A DNA stretch of 37,808 nucleotides from Megasphaera sp. UBA1696 (GCA_002319965.1 DCJQ01000017.1:74066-111873); one strand, 5' to 3'. Numbered from the stretch's first letter, positions 1-8,120 are shown. Notes: generated by a model from the sequence alone, not told the origin. Made by a program: numbers and translations.

Positions 1-23
1 TTCGAGTCCACCTAGGCCCACCA
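1..23 (+). tRNA. 3' end of a tRNA, probably tRNA-Ile (partial)
   Basis: The window opens inside a tRNA: TTCGAGTC of the T-loop, the T-stem strand, an acceptor strand TAGGCCC, discriminator A and an encoded CCA. The missing 5' acceptor strand would be GGGCCTA, which is usual for tRNA-Ile(GAT), but the anticodon lies outside the window so the identity is inferred. Confidence 0.85.
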
Positions 24-28
24 CACAG

Positions 29-66
29 ACCATCGTTTGGAATTATTCCCGAACGATGGTTTTTTT
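29..66 (+). terminator. Rho-independent terminator after the tRNA
   Basis: A 9-bp perfect stem (ACCATCGTT / AACGATGGT), with an inner GGAAT/ATTCC pairing, is followed by a run of T. It ends the tRNA transcript just before the yycJ ribosome site. Confidence 0.85.
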
Positions 67-89
67 GAATTATGGGAAGGAGGGACTTA

Positions 90-1025
90 ATGACTGAATG
101 TGAACGGCAGCTCCAGGAAATGGCCTTGTCCATTCAGGAGGCAAGGCGGGAAGTCGGCTGTGAGATAAAGAAAACCGTGCAGGAACCGTCAATGGATGCC
201 ATCCCCAATCTCGGCGGCGAAGCGAGGTCCGGCGACTGCCTGGTCAGTATGCTGGCCAGCGGCAGTAAGGGTAATGCGGCCTATATTCGCTGCGGAAAGA
301 CAAATATCCTCATCGATGCCGGTATCAGCTGCCGCCGTATTGAAAAAGGTCTCAAGCGTTACGGCTGCGCTCTCGGCGACCTCGATGCTGTTTTTATTAC
401 CCATGAACACTCAGACCACGTGGGAGGATTGGCGACGCTGTTAAAGCGGACTGATATGCCAATCTACACGACGGCCGAAACGTGGCAGGCTATGGGACGG
501 AAGACAGACGGTTTTGACCATCGCTTCGTCCGCCTGACGAGGCGCGTGGCCTTGAAAGATATAGAGGTGACGCCTTTTGCCATCTCCCATGATGCGGCCC
601 GTCCCGTCGGTTACAGCCTTCGTCATGGCGATGCCAAGATTACCTTGGCGACGGATTTGGGCTACGTCAGCCCCGATGTGGCAGCGGCTGCGGCTTATGC
701 CGATATCCTGGTCTTAGAGTCCAATCACGATGAAGAGATGGTCCGAAACGGTCCTTATCCCTATGCCCTTCAGCAGCGGATACTCGGGCGCTGGGGCCAC
801 CTGTCCAACAAGACGGCGGCGGCCTTTTTGGCATCCCTTCCGACGAAAGGCCTCATGCGGGTCCTTCTGGCTCACCGCAGTGAGAAGAACAACACCCCAT
901 CCCTTGCTCTCCATACGATGCGGACAGTGCTCGCCCAGTCCGGACGCGTCGTGGGTCAAGATATTTTATTGCGGCTGGCCTGCCAAGATGGCAGCGTCCG
1001 CTTTCAGGAAAGGAGTAGTGACTAA
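90..1025 (+). CDS. yycJ: YycJ/WalJ-type metallo-beta-lactamase fold hydrolase
   Basis: A 311-residue metallo-beta-lactamase fold protein. The HEHSDH metal motif follows LDAVFITHEH, and a strand-rich N-terminal domain starts at LVSMLASGSKGN, the pattern of the YycJ/VicX family (nucleic-acid-type exonuclease fold linked to cell-wall regulation in Firmicutes). The ATG at 90 is chosen because GGAAGGAGGG lies 5 bases upstream; an ATG at 72 sits on that ribosome site. About 50 residues precede the conserved domain, longer than usual for the family. It is 2 bases from htrA and then rlmH, the common yycJ-htrA-rlmH order, but the usual walRK-yycHI genes are not upstream; a tRNA and terminator are. Family sure, exact substrate unknown. 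Confidence 0.88.
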   Translation: MTECERQLQEMALSIQEARREVGCEIKKTVQEPSMDAIPNLGGEARSGDCLVSMLASGSKGNAAYIRCGKTNILIDAGISCRRIEKGLKRYGCALGDLDAVFITHEHSDHVGGLATLLKRTDMPIYTTAETWQAMGRKTDGFDHRFVRLTRRVALKDIEVTPFAISHDAARPVGYSLRHGDAKITLATDLGYVSPDVAAAAAYADILVLESNHDEEMVRNGPYPYALQQRILGRWGHLSNKTAAAFLASLPTKGLMRVLLAHRSEKNNTPSLALHTMRTVLAQSGRVVGQDILLRLACQDGSVRFQERSSD

Positions 1026-1027
1026 GT

Positions 1028-2158
1028 ATGCAGCACAAACGAATCCTTACGGCCATCGTTGCCGTAATCCTCATCGCCGGCGGCGTCTTTGGGGGCTTTA
1101 AGCTTCGCGATACCTTTTTTTCACCGAGCGGGAATTACCAGGGGACGACGAACCAGCTCCAAGAACCGGAAAAGTCGGAATCCATTTCGAGTGCCCGCAA
1201 TACGGCTGTCGTTCAGGCGGCTAAGAAAGTAAGCCCGGCTGTCGTCGGCATTACGACCAAGGTCTATAACCGCGACATGTTCAACCGTAAAGTTCTCGTC
1301 GGCGAAGGCGTCGGTTCCGGCGTCATCTTCGATAAAGCCGGTTATATCGTTACCAATAACCACGTCGTCGGCACGGCTAAGACGGTCATCGTCTCCCTGG
1401 CTGACGGACAGAGCACGGAAGGCACCGTCGTCGGCCGCGATGCCAGAACGGACTTAGCCGTCGTAAAAATCAACATGGACAACCTGCCGGTCGCTGAATT
1501 TGGCGACAGCGATTCCCTTCAGGTCGGCGAACCGGCCATTGCCATCGGCAACCCCTTGGGCCTTGAATTCCAGGGAACGGTTACGGTCGGCGTCATCAGC
1601 TCTCTCAACCGTACCATCGGTGCCGAAGGCCAGAGCATGAAGCTCATCCAGACTGATGCGGCTATCAACCCCGGTAACTCCGGCGGTGCCTTAGTCGATG
1701 CTGACGGCAAGGTCATCGGCATCAATAGTGCCAAGATTTCTCAGGAAGGCGTCGAAGGTCTGGGCTTTGCGATCCCGATTAACGCAGCCCGTCCGATTTT
1801 ACAGGACCTCATTACCAACGGCAAAGTCGTCCGCCCGTACCTCGGCCTGTACGGCCTTGACCAGCAGATGGCAGCCCGCTTCGGCATGCAGCTCAATGCC
1901 CAGGGCATCTACGTCTACCGCGTCGTTCCCGGTGGTCCTCTCGATCAGGCCGGACTCCAGCACGGTGACGTCATCGTTAAGTTGGACGGCACGGACGTGA
2001 AAGACTTTGCATCCCTCCAGAGCGTCATGGATAAGCATAAAGTCGGTGATTCCGTCACCGTCGACTACACGCGGAACGGCATGAACCGTGAAGCCACCAT
2101 CGTCTTGCAGGAAAGCCCGCAGACCGATTCGGCTGACGACGATGTGAGCGGCAACTGA
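1028..2158 (+). CDS. htrA: HtrA/DegP-type membrane-anchored serine protease
   Basis: A 376-residue envelope serine protease for quality control of extracytoplasmic proteins. One N-terminal membrane anchor (about residues 5-24) is followed by a linker, a trypsin-like domain and a C-terminal PDZ domain (about 265-360). The catalytic triad is visible: H112 in VTNNHVV, D142 in RTDLAVV and S218 in NPGNSGGAL. Length and single PDZ match the Firmicute HtrA/HtrB/YyxA class. It starts 2 bases after yycJ and its stop overlaps the rlmH start by one base, so the three are translationally linked. Confidence 0.95.
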   Translation: MQHKRILTAIVAVILIAGGVFGGFKLRDTFFSPSGNYQGTTNQLQEPEKSESISSARNTAVVQAAKKVSPAVVGITTKVYNRDMFNRKVLVGEGVGSGVIFDKAGYIVTNNHVVGTAKTVIVSLADGQSTEGTVVGRDARTDLAVVKINMDNLPVAEFGDSDSLQVGEPAIAIGNPLGLEFQGTVTVGVISSLNRTIGAEGQSMKLIQTDAAINPGNSGGALVDADGKVIGINSAKISQEGVEGLGFAIPINAARPILQDLITNGKVVRPYLGLYGLDQQMAARFGMQLNAQGIYVYRVVPGGPLDQAGLQHGDVIVKLDGTDVKDFASLQSVMDKHKVGDSVTVDYTRNGMNREATIVLQESPQTDSADDDVSGN

Positions 2159-2637
2159 TGAAGTACCATCTCATTACCATCGGCAAGATCAAGGAGAAGT
2201 ACCTTACGGCCGGCATCGATGAATTCTTGAAGCGCCTCCGTCCTTACGGCGACGTCACCGTGACCGTCCTGCCTGAAGAAAAGATGCCCGACAATCCGTC
2301 GCCGGCCCAAAAGGCACAGGTCCTCGACAAAGAAGGGGAAAAGATGCTTCGCCACGTCCGCGAAGGATCGCATCTCATGGCCCTCGACGTAGGCGGCAAG
2401 CTCGTATCGTCAGAAGAACTGGCAGAATCCTTTTCGGAACTGGCCCTTTACGGCTGTAGTGAAATCTCCTTCATCATCGGCGGCCCCTTCGGCCTCAGCG
2501 ACGTCGTCCGAAGAAAAGCCGACAAATGCATCTCCTTTGGACGTATCACCTTGACCCATCAGATGATACGCCTGATCTTAGTCGAACAAATTTATCGGGC
2601 TATTAAGATTTCCCGACACGAACCGTATCACCTATAA
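2158..2637 (+). CDS. rlmH: 23S rRNA (pseudouridine1915-N3)-methyltransferase RlmH
   Basis: A SPOUT methyltransferase of 159 residues, the normal size, that methylates pseudouridine 1915 in helix 69 of 23S rRNA using S-adenosylmethionine. The knot region reads FIIGGPFGLSD and the family C-terminus LTHQMIRLILVEQIYRA followed by EPYH is intact. Its ATG overlaps the TGA of htrA (ATGA-type junction), and a strong terminator follows at 2655, closing the operon. Confidence 0.97.
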   Translation: MKYHLITIGKIKEKYLTAGIDEFLKRLRPYGDVTVTVLPEEKMPDNPSPAQKAQVLDKEGEKMLRHVREGSHLMALDVGGKLVSSEELAESFSELALYGCSEISFIIGGPFGLSDVVRRKADKCISFGRITLTHQMIRLILVEQIYRAIKISRHEPYHL

Positions 2638-2654
2638 AAGATTGCCAAAGCAGA

Positions 2655-2692
2655 CAGCCCTCGCTACCGTTTGAGTAGTGAGGGCTGTTTTT
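2655..2692 (+). terminator. Terminator of the yycJ-htrA-rlmH operon
   Basis: The stem CAGCCCTCGCTAC pairs with GTAGTGAGGGCTG (one G-T pair) around a 7-base loop, followed by TTTTT. Confidence 0.85.
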
Positions 2693-2795
2693 GCATTAAA
2701 AATCATTTTATCAGATATCCAACGGAAATAATATCCGCTAATTTGTAGTGTAAAACGCTTTTCTACTGCGTTTTCTAAGGCATAGCGTCATGATG

Positions 2796-2832
2796 AGTGG
2801 TTGTTGCGATTTCTGCAACAACCACTTTTTTT
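2796..2832 (+). terminator. Orphan perfect terminator hairpin
   Basis: A 12-bp perfect stem (AGTGGTTGTTGC / GCAACAACCACT) with a 7-base loop and seven T. There is no gene between the previous terminator at 2692 and this one, so it either ends a short untranslated RNA or is a relic of a lost gene. Confidence 0.7.
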
Positions 2833-3184
2833 GAATATGGAAAAAGATAAAAAATAAGGGACATGTCGTAACATGTCCCATCCAAAACCGTATCGGATAC
2901 GGTTTTCAAGTTAGCTATAGTGTAAGATAGAGTGAGCTAGTTGTCAATATGTGGGAAAAATATCGAACAAGTTTTAGCGTAAAGATATAAGCATGCTTGA
3001 TATAATCATTTTTTGAAAAGTATTCGGGATGTTCTGCCATTCTCCGGTAAAATAGACCATATAATTTCCTGCACCGCTTTTTTTTGTAAACGCTGACAGC
3101 TAAAATGATTTCAATCATGTAAATTATAATTTTATAATTATTGCTATCTCATTCAGTTATAAAATAGTATTTTACAACTGAATC

Positions 3185-3227
3185 CATAAGTTCTACAGCG
3201 CGCCGTAGAAGCCCTGTAGAACTTATG
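3185..3227. repeat. 14-bp perfect inverted repeat
   Basis: Arms at 3185-3198 and 3214-3227 are exact reverse complements; with one bulged C the pairing extends by a further AAT/ATT. No T-run follows on either strand, so it is not a simple terminator. It could be an operator, a transposon-end relic or an RNA hairpin. Confidence 0.7.
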
Positions 3228-3424
3228 ATTCCGTGAAATAGAAAAAATCCCGTTAGGTCAGGTAACTGGCTTGGCAGGATTCTTTTATTATACATTTATT
3301 GTAATATAAGGAGATAATACTCGGGTTGTTTTGCGTGTTAAATGGCCATGCAGTAGAGATGATTTTTTATTCAGGGGGTCAAAAAGGGGTCAAAAGCACC
3401 TGAATTTTGGGGGTCAAACAAAAA

Positions 3425-3452
3425 ATAGCCACCGCATAAATGCGATGGCTAT
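3425..3452 (-). terminator. Terminator of tRNA-Lys
   Basis: ATAGCCA-C-CGCAT pairs with ATGCG-A-TGGCTAT; on the minus strand the hairpin is followed by a run of six T. It lies 14 bases past the tRNA 3' end. Confidence 0.8.
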
Positions 3453-3465
3453 CCGCTTTTTCTTA

Positions 3466-3542
3466 TGGTGGACCATCAGGGGATCGAACCCTGGACACCC
3501 TGATTAAGAGTCAGGTGCTCTGCCAGCTGAGCTAATGGTCCA
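3466..3542 (-). tRNA. tRNA-Lys (CTT)
   Basis: On the minus strand the 7-bp acceptor stem TGGACCA/TGGTCCA, D-arm TAGCTCAGCTGGCAGAGCA, anticodon arm CCTGA-CTCTTAA-TCAGG (anticodon CTT) and T-arm with GGTTCGATC form a full cloverleaf of 77 bases including an encoded CCA. It is transcribed alone. Confidence 0.96.
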
Positions 3543-3910
3543 TGTTTGTTGTTGATGTGCTGACCTCGTGAGCACATTTGTTATAATACACCAAATGTAA
3601 AATAATTGCAAGCTTTTTTTTCGTGAATTTTTCCAAAGAGGCCGGAATCCGTGATAAATACGTCGAGGCCTTCTACAATAGGGCCGTTATTAAAGATTTC
3701 TGAGAAGGACCTCGCAGTTGGCAGGATAATTCGATTTTACAGCGAAATATATAATTATCGATTGTAATGTAAGATAAAAAAATCGGATTCGTGTTCATAA
3801 ATAAGTTTTGCCATCTGAATCGGCGTGAAACATGGGGATAAGGGCCATTGCCCGGTCTTCGTGTTCGACGGATGTCTGATATTATTATAGGTATATATGG
3901 TTAGGAAAGG
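3543..3910. other. Intergenic region before the TPR/nuclease cassette
   Basis: The right part (about 3885-3905) supplies a -10-like TATTAT and the ribosome site of the next gene. The stretch 3600-3735 is open on the minus strand for about 50 codons and reads like a protein tail, but it has no start codon; it may be a gene relic. Nothing else is recognised. Confidence 0.35.
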
Positions 3911-4549
3911 ATGAGCGTAATGGAAATTTCAGATAGAAATTTAAAGTTATATGAGGAGGCTACGGGAAAACTCTGTGCCGGAGATTTTGACGAGGCTTTG
4001 AAATTATATGCCTTGTCTATGCACGATGAGAATGTTTACGGATCTATGAAGGGCTACAATGCCATGGGAATCACCTTTTACTTGAAGGGCGATATTTCGA
4101 TGGCTATCAAGTGTTATGCCGTCTGCAGCCGCTTTGCGGCTTTAAGTATCCCCGAGATTTTGCAGGATTATCAGGCCATGCGGAAAGGGGACACAGAGGC
4201 CAAAGACCGCTTATTGGTCCGGTGTTCCTATTTGGCAGCCGATTGGGGCTGGAGTGAGTCAAAGGCACAAATGGATGAAAAGAGTCAGTCCCAGAATGAA
4301 AAGAATGAGCAGCTGTATCGCGACCTTTTGATGGGAAAAAGGGAGGAAGACTCGCTGTCAAACAGCGAGAAGCTTTCATACAGCCAGTATCTGCTGGAGT
4401 GCCGGAAAATCGGCTATGACCTTATTTTTCATGATTTTCAAAAAATGCTGGATGATCGGGACGGCACGACGGCAGAAATGAAACAATGGATCAGCGATAT
4501 TTTTGAGGTCGTTAAAAAGTTGGTCATGGCGGCTGATAAAGCTGAATAG
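3911..4549 (+). CDS. TPR-like helical protein of unknown function
   Basis: A soluble 212-residue protein with no signal peptide. The first ~110 residues form helical pairs with TPR spacing (YEEATGKLCAGDFDEALKLYALS, then GYNAMGITFYLKGDISMAIKCYAV), pointing to a protein-binding role; the rest is charged and helical. The ATG has AGGAAAGG 4-5 bases upstream. It lies 131 bases before a gene for a membrane-associated candidate nuclease with no terminator between, so the two may work as a pair. The specific family is not recognised. Both sit between a tRNA gene and an integrated element, a usual place for accessory cassettes. Confidence 0.75.
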   Translation: MSVMEISDRNLKLYEEATGKLCAGDFDEALKLYALSMHDENVYGSMKGYNAMGITFYLKGDISMAIKCYAVCSRFAALSIPEILQDYQAMRKGDTEAKDRLLVRCSYLAADWGWSESKAQMDEKSQSQNEKNEQLYRDLLMGKREEDSLSNSEKLSYSQYLLECRKIGYDLIFHDFQKMLDDRDGTTAEMKQWISDIFEVVKKLVMAADKAE

Positions 4550-4680
4550 GATCAGAAAAATTATATGGCATAGCTGATGGATTGTCTGTCTTGTATACCT
4601 GAACAGGGCGTGTGTTCGTAAAAATACGGTCGGTTGAACGAGGTTTTTCAGGCCCGTTTAACCGGGAAATGGAGCGGCAT

Positions 4681-5814
4681 ATGGTGAAGGGCTGGAGTAA
4701 GGGCAAGAAGATGGAAATGGCCGAGACGGCTGCGAAGACCGTGGCCGGCGTATCGGTAGGAGCGGCGCGAAGCGGAGTGGATTTATTCAAAAATACCCGC
4801 GGCGTCTTTTATCGCCAGAAAGATTTTGAAGCCTTGCTGACGGGCATTGAGCAGCAGGCCGCGGCTTATGCCAAGGTGCGGGAGGCGTTGGCGGCGGCTG
4901 AATTATCGGTTGAAACGCGAAAGATCCTATTCCTCGATTCGCTGGGCCTGGCCACGGGCAGTATCTTGAGCCGCCTCATGGGCCGGCATGTGCCTTCCGA
5001 TGTGCAGCAGGCCTATGAAATGGCGTATCCGCAAAAGGCGGCGGCCATGGACTTTAAGGAGGCCGTGAACGATCTCGATGAAGAACAGCTGGACGGCTTT
5101 ATCAGCGGCGTTAAGGGCAAGCTCTTTGAAATCAAGTACACGGATTACCTCAATGACGGGAGACTGCCGGCGGGTTACCATGCGGAAATGGCGCAGTCCG
5201 CGACTGAACCCGGCTGGGATATTGCCATTCGCGACGCCGACGGCAACGTCGATGAGGTGCTGCAGCTGAAGGCGACGGAGTCTGCCGAATACATCGGTCA
5301 TGCGCTGGAGCGCTACCCTTACATCGATATCGTCTCGACGGAGGAGGTATACAGCGAAGTGACCATGGGCGACATGGCCGAACACGTCATTAACAGCGGT
5401 ATATCCAATGAGGAATTGACCCGGTACGTTCAGGATACGGTCGTGGTCGGCGCCGATGTCAGTCATGAAAGTTTCCTGCCGTCCATCATACCCTATGCCA
5501 TCATCGCGTATTCGGTGGCTAAACAGAAAGATTTGTCTGAGTACAAGAAGGGAAAAGAATTTGGCCGCCGCTCGCTCCTTTCTTACGTCTGTCACGTATT
5601 GGGCGTGACTGTCGGCGCTTTTACCCATACGTGGTGGCTTATTCCGGTGACGTCGGTCGGACTGCGCCTTGCTAACCGCCACGGTGCCAAAAAGTATGCC
5701 GCCTACCGGTCCTTAGCCCGCTATGCCAGAAATAATGAACGAGTTCTCCGTCGGTATGAAAAGAAGCCGCGGTGGCGCAGCATACTGGAAGGGAAGCTTC
5801 TGCCCCAGGAGTAA
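4681..5814 (+). CDS. Candidate PD-(D/E)xK nuclease with C-terminal membrane segments
   Basis: A 377-residue protein not recognised as a named family. Residues 145-200 carry a pattern like the Mrr/resolvase class of PD-(D/E)xK enzymes: E150 in GKLFEIKY, D180 in PGWDIAI and Q195-L-K197 in EVLQLKAT, with predicted strand-turn-strand between. Two hydrophobic stretches follow, about 264-280 and 304-328, then a basic tail, so the protein may sit at the membrane with its nuclease-like domain in the cytoplasm. Start: ATG 4681 has GGAG 6 bases upstream; ATG 4669 and GTG 4612 are alternatives. Gene GC is higher than in the element to the right. The nuclease reading is inference from three residues; DNA cleavage, defence or structural roles are all open. 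Confidence 0.65.
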   Translation: MVKGWSKGKKMEMAETAAKTVAGVSVGAARSGVDLFKNTRGVFYRQKDFEALLTGIEQQAAAYAKVREALAAAELSVETRKILFLDSLGLATGSILSRLMGRHVPSDVQQAYEMAYPQKAAAMDFKEAVNDLDEEQLDGFISGVKGKLFEIKYTDYLNDGRLPAGYHAEMAQSATEPGWDIAIRDADGNVDEVLQLKATESAEYIGHALERYPYIDIVSTEEVYSEVTMGDMAEHVINSGISNEELTRYVQDTVVVGADVSHESFLPSIIPYAIIAYSVAKQKDLSEYKKGKEFGRRSLLSYVCHVLGVTVGAFTHTWWLIPVTSVGLRLANRHGAKKYAAYRSLARYARNNERVLRRYEKKPRWRSILEGKLLPQE

Positions 5815-5861
5815 TCCTTGAATCATCAGGGAAGCCTGAATTTAATAGGAAGAAAGATTTT

Positions 5862-5921
5862 AAGTACATTGCAGGAATCGGCGAAGCTATGATTCTTACC
5901 AGGCAATGTACTTATTTTTTT
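5862..5921 (+). terminator. Terminator after the nuclease-like gene
   Basis: The stem AAGTACATTGC / GCAATGTACTT is perfect over 11 bp, with an inner GGAATC/GATTCT pairing, and is followed by ATTTTTTTATTG. Confidence 0.85.
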
Positions 5922-5938
5922 ATTGTTTTTACGAATTC

Positions 5939-5980
5939 TTGATTTTGACGATATGGCGATTGTATAATAATAGTGGCAGT
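5939..5980 (+). promoter_or_regulatory. Promoter-like copy related to the element right-end promoters
   Basis: TTGATT, 18 bases, TATAAT, then AATAGTGGCA. It resembles the promoter-like segments at 12479-12514 and 13761-13797 (GCGATT.. TATAATAGTGGCA), but no gene follows it on the plus strand. Confidence 0.4.
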
Positions 5981-6098
5981 TATTCCCTGGATGAGTGGGA
6001 AAATATTCGTATCTGTTTAAAACCGCTTAATATAGCCGGTTATCTTACTTTTTGAATTTCTGTTAATGTTCGCAAACCATCACAAAAGATGAATTTTC

Positions 6099-6118
6099 TG
6101 CTCCCTTTTTGCTCCCTT
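6099..6118 (+). repeat. Putative attL core of the integrated element
   Basis: TGCTCCCTTTTTGCTCCCTT, itself a tandem of TGCTCCCTT, lies just outside the 3' end of the integrase gene. A 19/20 match occurs at 13720-13739 and an 18/20 match at 12438-12457, as expected for attachment-site cores flanking an integrated element. The exact crossover cannot be fixed by eye. Confidence 0.6.
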
Positions 6119-6137
6119 AGAGAAAAGGGGGCTTTTT
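6111..6137 (+). terminator. Terminator-like hairpin at the left junction
   Basis: GCTCCCTT pairs with AAGGGGGC (one T-G pair) around a 6-base loop, followed by TTTTTT. Half of the stem is the att core, so the hairpin exists only in the integrated left junction. Confidence 0.6.
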
Positions 6138-6165
6138 TGTGTGTGCTTTATCCCCTGGCTTTTTA

Positions 6166-7335
6166 TCATAATACAGCGGCGTTTAATTTTTTTATTACTT
6201 CATCCTGCATAGTGTTTGTAACGTGGGTATATATGCTAAGCGTCGTATTTGGGTTATTATGCCCGACTCGCTGCATGATGGCTTTTACGGGGATTCCTAT
6301 TTCTGCTAGTAGGCTTATGTGGGTGTGGCGGAATACGTGGCTAGAAACGTGTTTAGGGTAGTCTAATTTTGAAAGTATCCTGTCAATCGTGGCAATCGAT
6401 AAAGGAAAACCTGTTCTAGCCGTGAAAATGTAGCCGCGTTCCTGGTAGCCGCCATTTTTCCACAAACGAAGTCTTGCATTATCCGCCTTGAACCATTTAA
6501 GAATCTTTAGCGCCCGATCATCGAGTTGGACATCTCGATAGCTGTAAGCATTTTTTGGTGTGCCGCGCTTTCCAGGCTCTCCTGTCTTAAGGGCGAGTAC
6601 CCAGGTAGCATTAACGTTTATGCTTTTCTTTTCCGTGTCTACATCTTGCCAGCGCAGGGCCAATAATTCGCCACAACGTAAACCGGTATGGGCAATAAAT
6701 TCCATCGCCATAGAAATGCGGGGTGAACTCTTATGAAGAAGGGCCAGGATGTCGCGTAATTCGTCACGACTTAAAAACTTATTATCCCTTTTGGCCAATT
6801 CTTCGGGGGTTGCCGGGCGGCGTTTTAAAGATATTTCTATGAAAGGGGCTGCCGTGTCGATGTAACCTTTCCGGGTGGCGTATTTCATGACTTGCTTAAA
6901 AAGAGACAGTTGAGCTGATACATACGAGAATGACGCTTTGTTTCCGTAATATTGCCCGGCAAAGTATCGGCTCATAAAGTCGGCCGTTAAGTCAGCAGCT
7001 AGAAAGCCCGAAGGCGTGGCTGCCTTGATTCTCTTTACTACTCTTGCCTGGGTATCGGCGGTACTTTCCTTTATGGTTTGGCGGTGCATGGTGAACCACT
7101 CATCACAAAGGGCATGAAATGTAATTTCCCTAGCCGCTTCCTTTGCCGCTTCTTCCAGGCGTCCATCTTTTTCATAAAACTTTTCACGCAAGGCGTCGGC
7201 TGCCGCTTTCCGCGTGTGGGCATTGTTTTTACTGAACGTTACGCTTACCGTGATCGCCTTGCCATTGGATGCGGTGAACCGTTCGCGGTACTTGTAGCGA
7301 GTACCTTTAGAATTAACTATTTTTTCAATCCACAT
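6166..7335 (-). CDS. int: Tyrosine-recombinase integrase
   Basis: A 389-residue phage-type integrase that inserts and excises the element. An N-terminal arm-binding domain (about 1-60) and SAM-like core-binding domain (about 70-160) precede the catalytic domain. Catalytic residues are visible: R220 in HTGLRCGEL, H333 and R336 in SSHVFRHTH, H359 in RVGHNN and the nucleophile Y369 in SIYTHV. The start at 7335 is chosen for GAGGT about 8 bases upstream; an in-frame ATG at 7356 has no better site. The gene ends 48 bases from the att core at 6099-6118, the usual int-att arrangement. It appears intact. Confidence 0.95.
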   Translation of the reverse strand: MWIEKIVNSKGTRYKYRERFTASNGKAITVSVTFSKNNAHTRKAAADALREKFYEKDGRLEEAAKEAAREITFHALCDEWFTMHRQTIKESTADTQARVVKRIKAATPSGFLAADLTADFMSRYFAGQYYGNKASFSYVSAQLSLFKQVMKYATRKGYIDTAAPFIEISLKRRPATPEELAKRDNKFLSRDELRDILALLHKSSPRISMAMEFIAHTGLRCGELLALRWQDVDTEKKSINVNATWVLALKTGEPGKRGTPKNAYSYRDVQLDDRALKILKWFKADNARLRLWKNGGYQERGYIFTARTGFPLSIATIDRILSKLDYPKHVSSHVFRHTHISLLAEIGIPVKAIMQRVGHNNPNTTLSIYTHVTNTMQDEVIKKLNAAVL

Positions 7336-7363
7336 ATAGATGACCTCTTTTCCCAAAATGCGT

Positions 7364-7402
7364 TGTCGTCACCGTCGAAAATGCTCTGTAAACTCATTTT
7401 TT
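7364..7402 (+). repeat. Dispersed repeat, copy 1 (between int and repressor)
   Basis: Bases 7374-7401 recur with one mismatch at 8548-8575, and 7364-7388 recur in inverted orientation at 12399-12424 (two mismatches) and, weaker, at 13682-13708. The shared core is GTCGAAAATGCTCTGTAA. Position upstream of int and at the element ends suggests integrase-arm or excisionase sites. Confidence 0.7.
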
Positions 7403-7418
7403 GAAAAGATTATGTCCA

Positions 7419-7440
7419 TGTGGGTATGATTGCCGGGGAA
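7419..7440 (+). repeat. 22-bp repeat, copy 1
   Basis: TGTGGGTATG then TTG and CGGGGAA; 20 of 22 bases match 11486-11507, which precedes the 92-residue gene. Copies flank the repressor-to-replication module. Function unknown; possibly a protein-binding site. Confidence 0.6.
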
Positions 7441-7445
7441 GCGTC

Positions 7446-8096
7446 CTATTCGCCGTCGTAGGCTTTTCCAGGTAAGCGACAAAATGCTGCAAACATATCA
7501 ATGTTATTATGAATCTTATTTTTTTCGATTTCTTGAAGCAAGGCGGCTTTTTCTTCTTCGTTTATGAGCTTGTTTTGAAACATCCTTTCTATAGCCGCGA
7601 TTGTTTCATCTTTAGGCCATTCTCTATGGTTGAAATAATTGGTTAATTCGCTTGCTATTGTTTCATGAAATAAATCGGCTTTTCGTTGCCTGTAGTATTT
7701 GTTTTCAGTCGCTTTATCTATAATCTTGATAAGATCGCCGGGGCTAAATACAGAAATCGTGTTGTTATATTTGGAATCCGTAACTTGAAATACAACTTCC
7801 TTGGTTACGCCGCTATAGTCTTTCACGTCTTTTTGAACGGTGAAGCCGTATTGTTGAAACGTGTCTATAGCGTTTTTCAAATCGTGGGGCGTGTTGAGGG
7901 TGTAGCCTATTAGCTCATCAATGGAGACATGAAGCGCGGCGGCTATTTTCATGAGCGTATCGAATTTTGGTTCCCGGCCGCGGTTCTCATATCCCATATA
8001 AGTTTGATAGGGAACACCTATTTTTTCTGCAAAATCCTTGGCTTGCGTGTAACCTGCAATTTCACGATATTTTTTTAAATTGTCTTGAAATGACAT
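7446..8096 (-). CDS. CI/XRE-type repressor of the element
   Basis: A 216-residue regulator with an N-terminal XRE helix-turn-helix (about residues 1-65: YTQAKDFAEKIGVPYQTYMGYENRGREP) and a C-terminal region without the S24/LexA protease motifs I would expect for an SOS-cleaved repressor. This fits a satellite master repressor (Stl-like role) that is lifted by a helper protein rather than by RecA, but that is inference. The start at 8096 has AGGTG 6 bases upstream; ATG 8114 is less likely. It is divergent from the Cro-like gene, giving a two-sided switch. Confidence 0.85.
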   Translation of the reverse strand: MSFQDNLKKYREIAGYTQAKDFAEKIGVPYQTYMGYENRGREPKFDTLMKIAAALHVSIDELIGYTLNTPHDLKNAIDTFQQYGFTVQKDVKDYSGVTKEVVFQVTDSKYNNTISVFSPGDLIKIIDKATENKYYRQRKADLFHETIASELTNYFNHREWPKDETIAAIERMFQNKLINEEEKAALLQEIEKNKIHNNIDMFAAFCRLPGKAYDGE

Positions 8097-8120
8097 TTTT
8101 TCACCTACTTTCATAACTCT

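Larger units (their letters stand above)
2638..3465. other. Gene-poor scar region between rlmH and tRNA-Lys
   Basis: About 830 AT-rich bases hold no convincing gene. Besides terminators there are three inverted repeats: 2858-2879 (GGGACATG / CATGTCCC), 2884-2906 (AAAACCGTATC / GATACGGTTTT) and 3185-3227 (CATAAGTTCTACAG / CTGTAGAACTTATG, 14 bp perfect). At 3376-3415 a GGGGTCAAA motif occurs three times just 3' of the tRNA, the kind of repeated short core often left by integrase attachment sites. A 67-codon frame on the minus strand (2915-3118) has no ribosome site. Best read as decayed mobile-element remains. Confidence 0.5.
5815..6165. other. Left junction of the integrated element
   Basis: Gene-free stretch holding a terminator (5862-5921), an orphan promoter-like copy (5939-5980), the putative attL core (6099-6118) and a terminator-like hairpin overlapping it (6111-6137). 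Chromosomal sequence appears to end at the core; integrase begins 48 bases inside. Confidence 0.55.

Noticed and set aside
2915..3118. A 67-codon minus-strand frame in the scar region
   Set aside because: It has no ribosome site, no family pattern, and lies in AT-rich sequence where such frames arise by chance.
3600..3735. About 50 open minus-strand codons reading like a protein tail (GPIVEGLDVFITDSGLFG)
   Set aside because: No start codon or ribosome site, and stopped upstream; at most a gene relic.
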